NCBI GenBank assembly: GCA_021776195.1
Contig: JAJFGK010000003.1
Span: 1 to 64,000 of the forward strand
Direction: 5' to 3'
Length of the DNA: 64,000 nt
From: Kiloniellaceae bacterium
Lineage (GTDB): Bacteria > Pseudomonadota > Alphaproteobacteria > Kiloniellales > Kiloniellaceae
The notes below the pieces were generated by a model. It worked only from the letters and a program-made list of their open reading frames with translations. It made no database searches and was not told the origin of the DNA. A program made the translations under genes and the position numbers. Of this stretch, positions 6,627 through 16,692 are shown one piece after another (the first letter of the stretch is position 1; every line of letters begins with the position of its first letter).

Positions 6627-9383
6627 TTAGCGAAACCCGTAGGCGAAGTCACCATCGGCCACGCTCACTTCGACCTTTTCCACCTGCTCCCCGCCCATCA
6701 TGGCGGTCAGGATGTGAGTCGAGATGGCTGGCAGCATGGAATTGGTCAGAATGGCATCGATCATGCGTCCGCCGCTTTCCAACTCGGTGCAGCGCCCGGC
6801 GATCAGCTTGACCACCTCGTCGCTGTAGGTGAAGGGAACGCCGTGGTTGGCGGCGATGCGCTTTTTGATGAGACCGAGCTGCAGTTCGATGATCTTGCCC
6901 AGCATCTCGTCGCTCAAGGGGTAGTAGGGGATGGTCACGATCCGCCCCAGGAGAGCCGCGGGAAAGACCTTCAAGAGAGGTTCGCGCAATGCCTTGTTGA
7001 TGCCCTCGGGATCGGGCATCAGCTCGGGGTCCTTGCACATGTTGATGATGAGCTCGCTGCCGACGTTGGAGGTCAGCAAGATCAGCGTGTTCTTGAAGTC
7101 AATCAGGCGCCCTTCGCCGTCTTCCATGATGCCCTTGTCGAAGACCTGAAAGAAGATCTCGTGGACATCGGAGTGCGCCTTCTCGACCTCGTCGAGCAGC
7201 ACCACGCTATAGGGTCTGCGGCGCACCGCCTCGGTCAGAACGCCGCCCTCGCCATAGCCGACATAGCCCGGCGGCGCGCCCTTCAGGGTCGATACGGTAT
7301 GCGCCTCCTGGAACTCGCTCATGTTGATGGTGATGATATTCTGCTCACCGCCGTAGAGCGCCTCGGCCAGCGCCAGGGCGGTCTCGGTCTTGCCGACACC
7401 GCTGGGCCCACAGAGCATGAAGACGCCAATGGGCTTGCTTGGGTTGTCGAGCGAAGCCCGCGAAGTCTGGACCCGCTTGGCGACCATCGCCATGGCATGG
7501 TCCTGGCCGATCACGCGCTGACCCAGGGCATCGGCCATGTTGAGCACGGTCGCGATCTCGTCCTTGACCATGCGGCCGACCGGAATGCCGGTCCAGTCCG
7601 CCACCACCGAAGCCACCGCCTGGCTGTCCACCGTCGGCAAGATGAGCGGGTCCTCGCCCTGCAGGTCGTGGAGCCGGGTCTGAAGCTCGCCAAGCCGGTC
7701 GAGCAAGGCCTGGCGCTCTTCATCGCTCAGGGGATCGGCCGCCTCCGCCGGCTGCGCACTGCCGTCTGCCGCCGGGGTCTCGGCCGGCGGGGCAGCTTCC
7801 GCCGGCGCCGCCGGGCCATCCACCGGGTCGCTCTCGCCGCGCAGCTTGGCCCGGGCCTCCAGGATCTCATCGACCAGGCCCTTTTCCTCGGCCCAGCGCT
7901 CGTCCAGACCCCTGAGCCGCTCCTGTTCCTCGGTCAGGCCAGCCTCGGCCTTGGTCCGGCGATCGCCGATTTCGAAACCCGCCGCCGCCTCGCGGCCGAT
8001 GATCTCCAATTCGGTCTCGAGCGCCTGAATCCGCTTGCGACAGTCATCCACCTCGGCCGGCACGGCATGCTGACTGATCGCCACCCGGGCAGAGGCCGTA
8101 TCGATCAGGCTGACCGATTTGTCGGGCAACTGGCGCGCCGGAATATAGCGATGCGACAGCTTGACCGCGGCATCCAGCGCCTCGTCGAGGATCTGCACCC
8201 GGTGGTGCGCCTCGAGGGTGGAGGCAACGCCGCGCATCATGAGAACCGCCTTGGGCTCGTCGGGCTCGTCGACCTGGACCACCTGGAAGCGCCGGGTCAG
8301 GGCCGGGTCCTTCTCGATGTGCTTCTTGTATTCCGCCCAGGTGGTCGCCGCCACGGTGCGTAGCGTCCCGCGCGCCAGAGCCGGTTTCAGCAGATTGGCC
8401 GCGTCGCCCGTGCCGGCGGCGCCGCCGGCGCCGATCAGCGTGTGGGCCTCGTCGATGAAGAGAATGATCGGCTTGGGCGATGCCTGGACCTCGTCGATCA
8501 CCGCGCGCAGGCGGTTTTCGAACTCGCCCTTCATCGAGGCGCCGGCCTGAAGCAGGCCGATATCGAGGCTCAGCAGGCGGACGTCTTGCATCGGCGGCGG
8601 CACGTCGCCCTGGGCGATGCGCAGGGCAAAGCCCTCCACCACGGCGGTTTTACCGACACCGGCCTCGCCGGTCAGGATCGGATTGTTCTGCCGCCGCCGC
8701 ATCAGGATGTCCACCACCTGGCGGATCTCCTCGTCACGCCCGACGATGGGGTCGATCTCGCCTTCGCGGGCCCGCTCGGTGAGATCCACGGTGAACTGTT
8801 GCAGGGCTTCCTGCTTGCCCATCTGAGCCGGCGCCATGGCGCCGCTGGCCTCGCCGGGCACCGCGCCGCCGCCCATCTGGGTACCGTCCTGGGCCACCAG
8901 GCCTTCTTCGGGCGAACTGCCGGTGATCTCGCCGAAGCGCTCGATCAGCGTTTCGATCTTGATCTTCTGAAACTCCGACGAGATGGCGTAGAGGGCGTTG
9001 CGCAGCGAGTTGGTCTTCAAGACGCCGACCACCAGATGGCCGCTGCGGACCTGGGATTCGCCGAACATCAAGGTGCCGAAAACCCAGCCGCGCTCGACCG
9101 CCTCTTCGACGTGCGAAGACAGATCGGAAATCGACGTCGAGCCCCGCGGCAGGCGGTCCAGCGCTTCGGTCAGCTCCTTGGCGAGCGTCGAGGGGTTCAT
9201 GTTGAACTGCTTGACGATCTGGTGCAGATCCGAGTCCTGAAGCTGGAGGATCTGATGGAACCAGTGGACCAGCTCGACGTAAGGGTTGCCGCGCATCTTG
9301 CAAAACACGGTCGCGCTCTCGATACCGCGATAGCAAGACGCGTTCAGCTTACCGAACAGATTGACTCGACTGATATCCGACAT
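6627..9383 (-). CDS. tssH: T6SS sheath-disassembly AAA+ ATPase TssH/ClpV
   Basis: 918 residues of the ClpB/ClpV family; this ATPase extracts and recycles contracted TssB-TssC sheath in the cytoplasm. Visible are the ClpV N-domain (to ~150), AAA1 with Walker [14 protein letters not shown] and Walker [16 protein letters not shown], a middle domain, and AAA2 with [16 protein letters not shown] and [11 protein letters not shown], then the C-terminal D2-small domain. The middle region carries a Pro/Ala-rich insert ([20 protein letters not shown], about residues 525-560) that I do not expect in typical ClpV. The ATG at 9383 has a GGGAG site. It lies 120 bp after tssG. Confidence 0.96.
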   Translation of the reverse strand: MSDISRVNLFGKLNASCYRGIESATVFCKMRGNPYVELVHWFHQILQLQDSDLHQIVKQFNMNPSTLAKELTEALDRLPRGSTSISDLSSHVEEAVERGWVFGTLMFGESQVRSGHLVVGVLKTNSLRNALYAISSEFQKIKIETLIERFGEITGSSPEEGLVAQDGTQMGGGAVPGEASGAMAPAQMGKQEALQQFTVDLTERAREGEIDPIVGRDEEIRQVVDILMRRRQNNPILTGEAGVGKTAVVEGFALRIAQGDVPPPMQDVRLLSLDIGLLQAGASMKGEFENRLRAVIDEVQASPKPIILFIDEAHTLIGAGGAAGTGDAANLLKPALARGTLRTVAATTWAEYKKHIEKDPALTRRFQVVQVDEPDEPKAVLMMRGVASTLEAHHRVQILDEALDAAVKLSHRYIPARQLPDKSVSLIDTASARVAISQHAVPAEVDDCRKRIQALETELEIIGREAAAGFEIGDRRTKAEAGLTEEQERLRGLDERWAEEKGLVDEILEARAKLRGESDPVDGPAAPAEAAPPAETPAADGSAQPAEAADPLSDEERQALLDRLGELQTRLHDLQGEDPLILPTVDSQAVASVVADWTGIPVGRMVKDEIATVLNMADALGQRVIGQDHAMAMVAKRVQTSRASLDNPSKPIGVFMLCGPSGVGKTETALALAEALYGGEQNIITINMSEFQEAHTVSTLKGAPPGYVGYGEGGVLTEAVRRRPYSVVLLDEVEKAHSDVHEIFFQVFDKGIMEDGEGRLIDFKNTLILLTSNVGSELIINMCKDPELMPDPEGINKALREPLLKVFPAALLGRIVTIPYYPLSDEMLGKIIELQLGLIKKRIAANHGVPFTYSDEVVKLIAGRCTELESGGRMIDAILTNSMLPAISTHILTAMMGGEQVEKVEVSVADGDFAYGFR

Positions 9384-9503
9384 ACTCGATCTCCCAAATT
9401 CTCCGGTCCCGCTGGACCGCCTGAATCATACAACGCCACAGGCCCCCCTGGCAAAAGCCCCTCTGTCCGGCTATCGCCGCGCGCGGGCCCAAAACAGGGC
9501 CTT

Positions 9504-10535
9504 CTAGGCCCGGTGAATACCCGGGTCGAGCCGCAGATCGCCGCGGTCCCTGTCGGAATCGCCGCTCAAGACCCAGGAGGTCCAGCCCAGCCGGTTGCGC
9601 CCGCCCAATTGCAGTCGGGGCACCTCGTCCTGGCGCAAGATCAAGTTGACGTCGAACGACAGCTCGTCGCCGACATAATTCCGCACAATCGCCACCAGGC
9701 GTTTGAGCGAGTCGCCGCCGGGCAGGAGGCGTTCATAGTCGGCGCGGCTCATCGGCCCAAAGATCAGGCGAAACTTGTACTGGCAGGACCAGACACGCCG
9801 CCCCGCGGTGGCGGAAAGGCCAAGCAGCGCGTTGGGCTTGCTCCCGCCGAGTCGGGTCAACTGATGCTCCGGCAACTGTAGCCATTCGCCGATGAACTCC
9901 TGAATGTCGACCTTGACCCGAAAGAAGTCCGAGACGATCGCCATCAGCCCTTCGGGATTCTTGGTCTGAAGGGCCATGCGCCCGGCAAAATGCAGCTTGC
10001 CGACATCGTCGAGGTCATCGCGGTCGCGAAAGGCCGGCATGCCGATTCCGAAGGTCGAGCCCACGTAGGTCGAAAAGCGGTCGTTGTCCTTGCGGTCGAA
10101 CGAGACCGTCGGCTCGGCGCTGGCCCAGGCCCGGTAAAACAGGGAGAGCATGCGGTGGTGAAAGACATCGGCGAAGGCGATAAAGGTGTCGTCGCGGTGA
10201 TTTCGCTTCCGCTCGCGGGCGTACTCCGTCAAGTGCATGGGCAGGGGGCCGTTCGGCCCGAAGAGGCCGAGAAAGAACCCGGTTACCCGATCGGGGCCGC
10301 CATCCTTGCCCTTCTTAAATTCGGACAGGGTCGCCGGCGAAAAGACGACGAAGGGTTCCTGGCCGAGCCTGAGCGAATCGTCGATCGGCCGCACCGACTC
10401 GCCGATCCGGGGCTTGTCGCGGTAGATGTTCTCGAGACGCCGAACCAGCGAAAAGAACCCAAAGCGATAAGGTTCGCGCTGGAGAGCCTCGAAAAACTTC
10501 AGATCCTCTGGCGTAGACCCATCCTCGCCGGCCAT
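9504..10535 (-). CDS. tssG: T6SS baseplate subunit TssG
   Basis: 343 residues of the TssG/ImpH/VasB family, a wedge component of the T6SS baseplate with TssF, TssE and TssK. Family landmarks are the N-terminal LQREPYRFGFFSLVRRLE and VRPIDDSLRLGQEPFVVFSP, and the FGPNGPLPMHLTEYARER block. The gene start lies 37 nt inside the end of tssF, so translation is probably coupled. Length is normal for the family. Confidence 0.95.
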   Translation of the reverse strand: MAGEDGSTPEDLKFFEALQREPYRFGFFSLVRRLENIYRDKPRIGESVRPIDDSLRLGQEPFVVFSPATLSEFKKGKDGGPDRVTGFFLGLFGPNGPLPMHLTEYARERKRNHRDDTFIAFADVFHHRMLSLFYRAWASAEPTVSFDRKDNDRFSTYVGSTFGIGMPAFRDRDDLDDVGKLHFAGRMALQTKNPEGLMAIVSDFFRVKVDIQEFIGEWLQLPEHQLTRLGGSKPNALLGLSATAGRRVWSCQYKFRLIFGPMSRADYERLLPGGDSLKRLVAIVRNYVGDELSFDVNLILRQDEVPRLQLGGRNRLGWTSWVLSGDSDRDRGDLRLDPGIHRA

Positions 10536-12376
10536 CGAACGATTTCACCCCGTTCCACTGTCTTAACGACGGTTTCCGTAAACGCGTTGATCGAAACATA
10601 CTTCGCGAAAAAGGCCTCGATGACCGATCCGAGCACGAACATTCCGGTGCCCTCGAAGGCCGATTCCTCAAAGGTCGTGGTAATCTCGAGCCCGCGCGCC
10701 ACCGAGGCGATACCGGCGCCCGGCAGGCGGCGGATAATCGGCCGGGAATCGATCGCGCGGACGCCCTCGACTTGCTTGCTGACAGCCGCATCGGCCACCG
10801 GACAGTAGAGCGAAAGGATCTCGCGCAGCGCACCTGCTCCCTGCTCGGCATCGTTGTCGATCAGCGAGAGATAGTTGAGTGCCAGATGGCTGATCAGGCG
10901 CCAAGACGTCTCGCCTTCGGCGAAGGAGGGCCGCGGCCGGGTCGGCCCGGCCAGACAGCGCACCGCCTTGATCGGGCCCCCCTCGGGCAGGGTGAAGTCG
11001 GTGTCGCCGACTCCGGTCGGCAGGGCCAGCGGCAGATCCCTGTTGGAGCAGAGCGTCCGGAGCGCGAGCTGTCGCAGGTCGCTTTTATAGGGGGCGTTTT
11101 GCGCATCGACCAAAGAGACAAAGACCTCGCTTCCAATGTAGGAAGACCGCGTGCCCACGAGGCGCTGCTTCGAGGAGAGCATACGCGGAACCCGGTGCAC
11201 CGTGTGATAGGCGCGAAAGTCCGGATGTATTGGCGAGTCGACGATCGAGTAGAAGGGCAGGAAGTCCTGCACGAACTCGCTGTCGGCGCCGATCCCTTTC
11301 ACCTCCGTGACCTGATAGACCTCGAAATCCATCGGCCGAGTGCGGTCGGGCACGACATGAAATTCGGCATCGCGGTCATTCAGGTGAATGCGGTCGGCTC
11401 GCTTGGGAAAGAGATTGATGGCCGGCGTACAGAAGAGCTCGAAATGTTCCCGCCCCAATGCGTTCTGCAGCTCGCGGTCGCTTCTGTTCAGGAGAAAGAG
11501 GACTTCGATCTCTTCGCCTTCGCAACGCTTGAATGCCGGCCCCAGGCCATCCAGGTCGACGAAAAGATACCGTTCGGGGAAGGCGAAGTACTCGTGAAGC
11601 AGGCGGTAGCCCTGAAACGACGGTGCGGTATAGGGCAGGAGGGATTCGTCATCGGCGTAGCCCTTGCGCCGCACCTTGTGCTTTTCGATCACTTCGAACC
11701 AGGGCGTCGGGCGGACCGTCGGGCGCACCACCACGCGCTCGCAGTTGGCGACCAGCTGTTCGAGGACCCGCATCGGAAACTCGCCGCTGCCGCGCAGGTA
11801 GAAGACCAGATTGTCGACCAGCAGTTTGTTAATCGGCAGATTGGCCTTGGCCCGCAATCGCATGCGTATCGCGGCGCGCACATTGGTGGCATCGGAGATA
11901 CCGGCGGCGACCACGGCACCGGTCGATGCCAGGTACTCCGCCTCGCTGACCTCCAGGGGATAGAGTTTGACGGCATGGGCGGTTCGAAACTCGCAGGCCG
12001 TCTGCATTTCCTTGCCGAGCTGGCCGCGCAGTTGGGTTTGGCGCGGCACGTCGTAGCCCTGCGCCAGGCCGCTCTGGGTCAAATCCGGCTGGAGACGCAC
12101 GATGGCCATCGAGGGCAAGGGTGCCAGGTAGTGGGGGTAGATCATCTCCAGCAGATGCTGGGTCAGGACCGGGTACTGGGCATCGAGCTTGAGCTGAACG
12201 CGCGCCGCGAGAAACGCAAAACCCTCGATGAGGCGCTCGACGTAAGGGTCGGCGCAGTCGAACCCCTCCAGCCCCAGGCGCCCGGCGATCTTGGGATACT
12301 CGGCGGCGAACTCGCCACCCATTTCTCGGATATGCTGGAGTTCGCGGTTGTAGTATTTGAGAAGCCGCGGATCCAT
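10499..12376 (-). CDS. tssF: T6SS baseplate subunit TssF
   Basis: 625 residues of the TssF/ImpG/VasA family, the largest wedge protein of the T6SS baseplate. It opens with MDPRLLKYYNRELQHIREMG and the FAAEYPKIAGRLGLEG block typical of TssF, then VERLIEGFAFLAARVQLKLD. Full length. Its ATG overlaps the tssE stop by one base (TGATG), and its 3' end overlaps tssG. Confidence 0.96.
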   Translation of the reverse strand: MDPRLLKYYNRELQHIREMGGEFAAEYPKIAGRLGLEGFDCADPYVERLIEGFAFLAARVQLKLDAQYPVLTQHLLEMIYPHYLAPLPSMAIVRLQPDLTQSGLAQGYDVPRQTQLRGQLGKEMQTACEFRTAHAVKLYPLEVSEAEYLASTGAVVAAGISDATNVRAAIRMRLRAKANLPINKLLVDNLVFYLRGSGEFPMRVLEQLVANCERVVVRPTVRPTPWFEVIEKHKVRRKGYADDESLLPYTAPSFQGYRLLHEYFAFPERYLFVDLDGLGPAFKRCEGEEIEVLFLLNRSDRELQNALGREHFELFCTPAINLFPKRADRIHLNDRDAEFHVVPDRTRPMDFEVYQVTEVKGIGADSEFVQDFLPFYSIVDSPIHPDFRAYHTVHRVPRMLSSKQRLVGTRSSYIGSEVFVSLVDAQNAPYKSDLRQLALRTLCSNRDLPLALPTGVGDTDFTLPEGGPIKAVRCLAGPTRPRPSFAEGETSWRLISHLALNYLSLIDNDAEQGAGALREILSLYCPVADAAVSKQVEGVRAIDSRPIIRRLPGAGIASVARGLEITTTFEESAFEGTGMFVLGSVIEAFFAKYVSINAFTETVVKTVERGEIVRWPARMGLRQRI

Positions 12377-12897
12377 CAGCGGTTACCGGACCCCAGTTTG
12401 TCGTAGTCGGAGATATCGACCGTGGTGCCCTGCAGGTCCAATTCGGTCTGCAAGAAAAGGCGCTGCGGTAGAGGCTGCGCCCAGAGATCGCCATGGATCT
12501 CGAAGGCCAGGGTATTGGGATCGCGCCGCTTTTCCTTGGGCAGGATCTCGACTCGCAGGGTATCGGGCAGGATGCGGGGTTCGAAGTTCCGGATCGCCGC
12601 CGCCAGGGTGCGTTCGATCGAAATCGCCTCGGCGGCAAGATTTGTAAAGCTACCGATATCGGGCAACCCATAGTTGACCACCGACTTCTTGACCAGCGGG
12701 TAGTCGTCGATGTCTTCAACGGATTCCAGATGTACCGTGTTGAAAAGCCACTGAAGGTCCCGCAGAACGGCCTCGCGCAGCTCGCGCATGGACAAGACCC
12801 GTGAGTCGCGGCTCTCTTTTTGCTTGCCTGGCTCTTCGTCCGTCAAGCGGTCCAGCAGGGATGGCTGAAGGCGCTCGCGGTGTGACAGTTCAGCCAT
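12376..12897 (-). CDS. tssE: T6SS baseplate subunit TssE (gp25-like)
   Basis: 173 residues with the gp25-like lysozyme-fold domain of TssE, which joins the baseplate wedges to the first sheath ring. It starts with the family signature QPSLLDRLTDEEP, followed by LREAVLRDLQWLFNT and the VVNYGLPDI block; the C-terminal half holds RIEV-type strand motifs (LPDTLRVEILPKEK). It overlaps tagJ by 8 nt and tssF by 1 nt, so the block is tightly coupled. Confidence 0.94.
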   Translation of the reverse strand: MAELSHRERLQPSLLDRLTDEEPGKQKESRDSRVLSMRELREAVLRDLQWLFNTVHLESVEDIDDYPLVKKSVVNYGLPDIGSFTNLAAEAISIERTLAAAIRNFEPRILPDTLRVEILPKEKRRDPNTLAFEIHGDLWAQPLPQRLFLQTELDLQGTTVDISDYDKLGSGNR

Positions 12898-13756
12898 TTG
12901 ATCCTTCGGCCGCCGCCTCCGGCGGTGCCGCGCCGCCTTCCGCCTCGGCTCCCTCGCCCTCGTCGGTCCCGGTGTCCAGTTCGATGGTGCGAATGTCCAT
13001 CAGCGCATATTCGCCCCCATCGGTCGCAAGCGTGCGCTGGCCAGCACCGAGGAAGGTTCCTCCGGCCTCCTCGATCCAGTCGGTCCGACGGGCCAGACTG
13101 ATCAGGTCGTCGTCGCTCTCTTCCGACCCAGGGTAGCGGTTCGGGATCAAACCGACGGTTTCGCCACCATTGGCCCAGGTGAAAAAGCCCGGCATCCAGA
13201 CACGGTCGCGCAGGTCCTGGGGCTCTTCGACGACGAGAATTTTGATTCGGTGGAAGGGAATCCAGTAGTAGCGCCCGTTGACCACCGCCTCGAGCATCGG
13301 ACCCAAGCGGCTGTCGGCGTCGGCAATCCACTCGAAGGGCTCCCCATTCAGGCTGCCCGAGGTCATCGGGGCCTGCTCAAAGGCCTGATCGCGGAGATCC
13401 GCTGCCTTGGCGTACTCACCGAGCCCGGTGAGCTTCAGGGCTTCGAGCAGCAGCGCGACCCACTGTTCGGGGTCGCCAAAAACCAGGGGCGTTCTCTTGC
13501 CCGTGAATACATCCCGGCGATAGACCTCGCAGGTCAGGGCCTCGCGGTAAGTCTGGACCATCGCCAAGGCCCCGGGGTCGATGTCGCCGGAGACATTCAA
13601 CTGGGTCAGCGCGCGATCCCACTGCCCCATGACCGACAGCAGCTGGAACAGGAAGGTCCGCAGCTTGGCATCGGCTGGATCTTTTCGGATCTGGTCTTGG
13701 AGTTGCGTCAGGGCCTCTTTCAGATTGCCCTCTTTCAGACTCTCTTCGGCACTCAT
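12890..13756 (-). CDS. tagJ: T6SS accessory protein TagJ (ImpE/SciE family)
   Basis: About 288 residues of the ImpE family. In HSI-I-type systems TagJ binds the N-terminus of TssB and influences ClpV-sheath interaction. The N-terminal ~120 residues are TPR-like (EESLKEGNLKEALTQLQDQI), followed by the ImpE core FEWIADADSRLGPMLEAVVNGRYYWIPF and LRDRVWMPGFFTWANGGETV. The last ~30 residues are an acidic Glu/Ala/Gly tail. The ATG at 13756 with GGGGG upstream is preferred to the TTG two codons earlier. Presence of tagJ fits the HSI-I-like class. Confidence 0.93.
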   Translation of the reverse strand: MSAEESLKEGNLKEALTQLQDQIRKDPADAKLRTFLFQLLSVMGQWDRALTQLNVSGDIDPGALAMVQTYREALTCEVYRRDVFTGKRTPLVFGDPEQWVALLLEALKLTGLGEYAKAADLRDQAFEQAPMTSGSLNGEPFEWIADADSRLGPMLEAVVNGRYYWIPFHRIKILVVEEPQDLRDRVWMPGFFTWANGGETVGLIPNRYPGSEESDDDLISLARRTDWIEEAGGTFLGAGQRTLATDGGEYALMDIRTIELDTGTDEGEGAEAEGGAAPPEAAAEGSNG

Positions 13757-13793
13757 CGTCAACCCCCAGTCGTCCCCGCTTTCAACAAGAGTT

Positions 13794-13819
13794 GGCCGGG
13801 ATCATCAGGGATCCCGGCC
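13794..13819 (-). terminator. Perfect hairpin between hcp and tagJ (possible attenuator)
   Basis: GGCCGGGATC-ATCAGG-GATCCCGGCC: perfect 10-bp GC-rich arms with a 6-nt loop, 52 bp after the hcp stop and 38 bp before tagJ. There is no strong U-tract, so it may stabilise the hcp end of the transcript or partly attenuate downstream expression rather than terminate fully. Confidence 0.55.
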
Positions 13820-13870
13820 CATCTCCAGCACATTGCGGCCACCCGGGGCGGCCGTCGGATCGAACCGGGT

Positions 13871-14404
13871 CTAGACCTCGAATTGATCGCGGTTGAGAAT
13901 GCGGCTCCACATCTGGGTCTTCGGCGCGCCGACCGACCCATCGGGCTTCTGCGGGAAGTATTCCACCTTGATGGCACCATACTCGAAGATCACCGTCTCC
14001 TTGCAGGCTTCATCGCCGTCAGAACCGCTCCAAGTGATGTCCTTAACCGCGACAAGCTTGAAGCTGAACTTCAGGTAAGGGATTCCCGAAGCGCTGGCGT
14101 CGCCGCCCGCCTTGCGGAGGATCAACTCGACGTCGCCATAGTGACCGCCGTTACAGCAAGCCAAGAAGAGGTTTGCCGAGCCGTTGTCGGTCTGCTTGCC
14201 GACGGTGAACTCCTTGAAGGTCACCTTGCCGGACCCGGCACCGCCGGATTTACTGCCGATATTGAGCGTGTTCTCACAGCCGAAGTCGAACTCGTCGATT
14301 TCAAACGCTTTTTCCTTCGACATGTCCTTGTCTCGGGTCTCGCCTTCGATCGCCTTAGCACCCGCCCCCGGGTTCTTGAATATCAGAAATGCATCAAATG
14401 CCAT
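13871..14404 (-). CDS. hcp: T6SS inner-tube protein Hcp (TssD)
   Basis: 177 residues of the Hcp family, whose hexameric rings stack as the inner tube expelled on sheath contraction. Diagnostic parts are MAFDAFLIFKNPG, IDEFDFGCENTLNIGS, GSGKVTFKEFTVGKQTDNGS and the terminal KTQMWSRILNRDQFEV. Its start has AAAGGA 8 nt upstream. It lies between tssC (142 bp gap) and tagJ (114 bp gap, with a hairpin), spacing that would allow a different expression level from the rest of the operon. Confidence 0.95.
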   Translation of the reverse strand: MAFDAFLIFKNPGAGAKAIEGETRDKDMSKEKAFEIDEFDFGCENTLNIGSKSGGAGSGKVTFKEFTVGKQTDNGSANLFLACCNGGHYGDVELILRKAGGDASASGIPYLKFSFKLVAVKDITWSGSDGDEACKETVIFEYGAIKVEYFPQKPDGSVGAPKTQMWSRILNRDQFEV

Positions 14405-14546
14405 CGGTTCCGTCCTTTCATCCTATCTTTGATTAGCGAGAGCGCCGTCTCATCCATTGCACGGTGCCGGACCGGCCAAGGGGTTATCGTTTCCCCAGTT
14501 TTTCGGCCGCCAAGACCAGAGACGAGCGATCGATAGGCCTCCTCCC

Positions 14547-16043
14547 CTATGCGCCCTTGGCCGACGGCAGTTTCGAGACCAGACGGAGCGAAACCGTCAG
14601 GCCTTCCAACTGATAGTGCGGCCGCAGGTAAAACCGGGAACGATAGTACCCCGGGTTGGATTCATCCGCCTCCACGATCACCTCGGCCGCGGCCAGAGGC
14701 TTACGGGACTTGGTATCTTCGTTCGAGCTTTCCGGATCGCCGTCGACATACTGGTTGACCCAGTTCTGCAGCCAGAGCTGCATGTCGTCGCGCTCCTTGA
14801 AGGAGCCGATCTTGTCACGGACAATGCACTTTAGATAGTGAGCGAACCGGCAGCTCGCGAAAAGATAAGGCAGGCGCGCCGAGAGATTGGCATTCGCCGT
14901 GGCGTCCGGATCCTCATACTCCGCGGGCTTCTGCAGCGACTGCGCGCCGATAAACGCGGCCATATCCGAGTTCTTGCGGTGGATCAAAGGCATGAAGCCG
15001 TTCTTGGCCAACTCCGCCTCGCGCCGGTCGGCGATGGCGATTTCGGTCGGGCACTTCATATCGACGCCGCCGTCATCGGTCGGGAAGGTGTGCGCCGGCA
15101 GGTCGTCCACCGCGCCACCCGACTCCACACCGCGGATCCGTGAACACCAGCCATAGTGCTTGAAGCTACGGGTGATGTTGGTCGCCATGCCATAGGCCGC
15201 ATTGCACCAGGTGTACTTCGAGCTGTCCGCGCCCTCGGTCTCTTCCTCGAAATCGAACTCCTCGACCGGATCCGTCTTCGCACCATAGGGCAGGCGCGCC
15301 AGAAAGCGCGGCATGGCAAGCCCGATATAGCGCGAGTCCTCGGACTCGCGCAGCGACCGCCAGGCGGCATACTCCGGCGTTTGAAAGATCTTGGTCAGAT
15401 CGCGCGGGTTGGCCAGTTCCTGCCAGGATTCCATTTGCATGGTGGTCGGGCTGGCGGCGGCGATAAAGGGGCAGTGCGCAGCGGCCGAGATCTGCGCCAT
15501 GCCGTTGAGGATCGCCACGTCGGGCGGGCTATGGTCGAAATAGTAGTCGCCGACCAGACAGCCGTAGGGCTCGCCACCGAACTGCCCGTACTCTTCCTCG
15601 TAGACCTTCTTGAACAGCGGGCTTTGATCCCAGGCGGTCCCCTTGAACTTTTTCAGGGTCTTGCCGATTTCCTTCTTGGAGATGTTCAGCACCCTGATCT
15701 TCAGCATCTCGTCGGTCTCGGTATTGCTCACGAGATGCTGAAGCCCGCGCCAGGAGCTTTCAAGCTGCTGAAAGTCCGGGTGGTGCATGATGTGATTGAG
15801 CTGCTCGGTGAGCTTGGCATCAAGCGCGGCGATGATCGATTCGATCGACTGCAGCGCATCGTCGGAGATCAGCGCGGTGTTACCCAGCGCCTGTTCCGCC
15901 AGAATCCGAACCGCGCCCTCGACGGCCTCCTTGGCCTTGTCCGACTTCGGTTTGAACTCTTTCTTCAGCAGGGCCGAGAAATCGCTCGCTTCCGCCGTCG
16001 TAGTCTGGGCTTCGGCTTGAACTTGGGTTTCAGACTGTGCCAT
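14547..16043 (-). CDS. tssC: T6SS sheath large subunit TssC
   Basis: 498 residues of the TssC/VipB/ImpD family, which forms the contractile sheath with TssB. Clear landmarks are LNHIMHHPDFQQLESSWRGL, FGGEPYGCLVGDYYFDHSP, ESEDSRYIGLAMPRFLARLP and the C-terminal YYRSRFYLRPHYQLEGLTVS. Start at 16043 lies 3 bp after the tssB stop, so the two sheath subunits are translationally linked. Confidence 0.97.
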   Translation of the reverse strand: MAQSETQVQAEAQTTTAEASDFSALLKKEFKPKSDKAKEAVEGAVRILAEQALGNTALISDDALQSIESIIAALDAKLTEQLNHIMHHPDFQQLESSWRGLQHLVSNTETDEMLKIRVLNISKKEIGKTLKKFKGTAWDQSPLFKKVYEEEYGQFGGEPYGCLVGDYYFDHSPPDVAILNGMAQISAAAHCPFIAAASPTTMQMESWQELANPRDLTKIFQTPEYAAWRSLRESEDSRYIGLAMPRFLARLPYGAKTDPVEEFDFEEETEGADSSKYTWCNAAYGMATNITRSFKHYGWCSRIRGVESGGAVDDLPAHTFPTDDGGVDMKCPTEIAIADRREAELAKNGFMPLIHRKNSDMAAFIGAQSLQKPAEYEDPDATANANLSARLPYLFASCRFAHYLKCIVRDKIGSFKERDDMQLWLQNWVNQYVDGDPESSNEDTKSRKPLAAAEVIVEADESNPGYYRSRFYLRPHYQLEGLTVSLRLVSKLPSAKGA

Positions 16044-16046
16044 GAC

Positions 16047-16574
16047 TTAGTCCTCTGCCTCGGCGTTGTCGGGTTCGGCGCCCTGTTTGGGTGCCGATGC
16101 GAGCGACTGGAGCAAGGTCGGATCGTTCAAGATCTTGCCCATCAGTTGCTCGGCCCCGGTCTTGCCGTCCATGTAGGTCATCAGGTTCGCCAACTGGGTG
16201 CGCGCTTCCAACAGCGTGCTGAGCGAGTCGACTTTTCGCGCCACGGCCGCCGGTGAGAAGTCATCCATGCTTTCGAAGGTGATATCCACGGCCATGTTAC
16301 CTTCCCCGGTCAGGGTGTTGGGTACATGGAACGCCGTGCGCGGCTTCATCGCCTTCAGCCGATCATCGAAGTTGTCGATATCGATTTCCAGGGCCTTGCG
16401 GTCGGCGAGTGGCGCCAGGGGTTCTTCCGACTTACCGGAAAGATCCGACATGACACCCATTACGAAGGGCAGCTGGATCTTCTTTTCCGACCCATAAAGC
16501 TCCACATCGTACTCGATTTGCACGCGAGGCGCTCGATTCCGCGCGATGAACTTTTGTGAGCTCGCTTTCGCCAT
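16047..16574 (-). CDS. tssB: T6SS sheath small subunit TssB (standard length)
   Basis: 175 residues, complete TssB/VipA. It carries FIARNRAPRVQIEYDVELYG, LEIDIDNFDDRLKAMKPRTA and VPNTLTGEGNMAVDITFESM and ends in a short acidic tail (AEPDNAEAED). It is a close paralogue of the repeat-extended tssB at 1-1181, whose tail is replaced by tandem repeats. It sits in the usual place between tssA and tssC and is the presumed partner of the adjacent TssC. Confidence 0.97.
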   Translation of the reverse strand: MAKASSQKFIARNRAPRVQIEYDVELYGSEKKIQLPFVMGVMSDLSGKSEEPLAPLADRKALEIDIDNFDDRLKAMKPRTAFHVPNTLTGEGNMAVDITFESMDDFSPAAVARKVDSLSTLLEARTQLANLMTYMDGKTGAEQLMGKILNDPTLLQSLASAPKQGAEPDNAEAED

Positions 16575-16692
16575 CTTTACCCTTCTCCTTCTTCCGCCGG
16601 CTCTATCCTACACCCTCTTGGGCGTTTGCGGAAAGTGCCGTGTCAATCTGTTTTCAGCTTGCCCGACGCTCTATGACAGGCTGGGCAACCCG

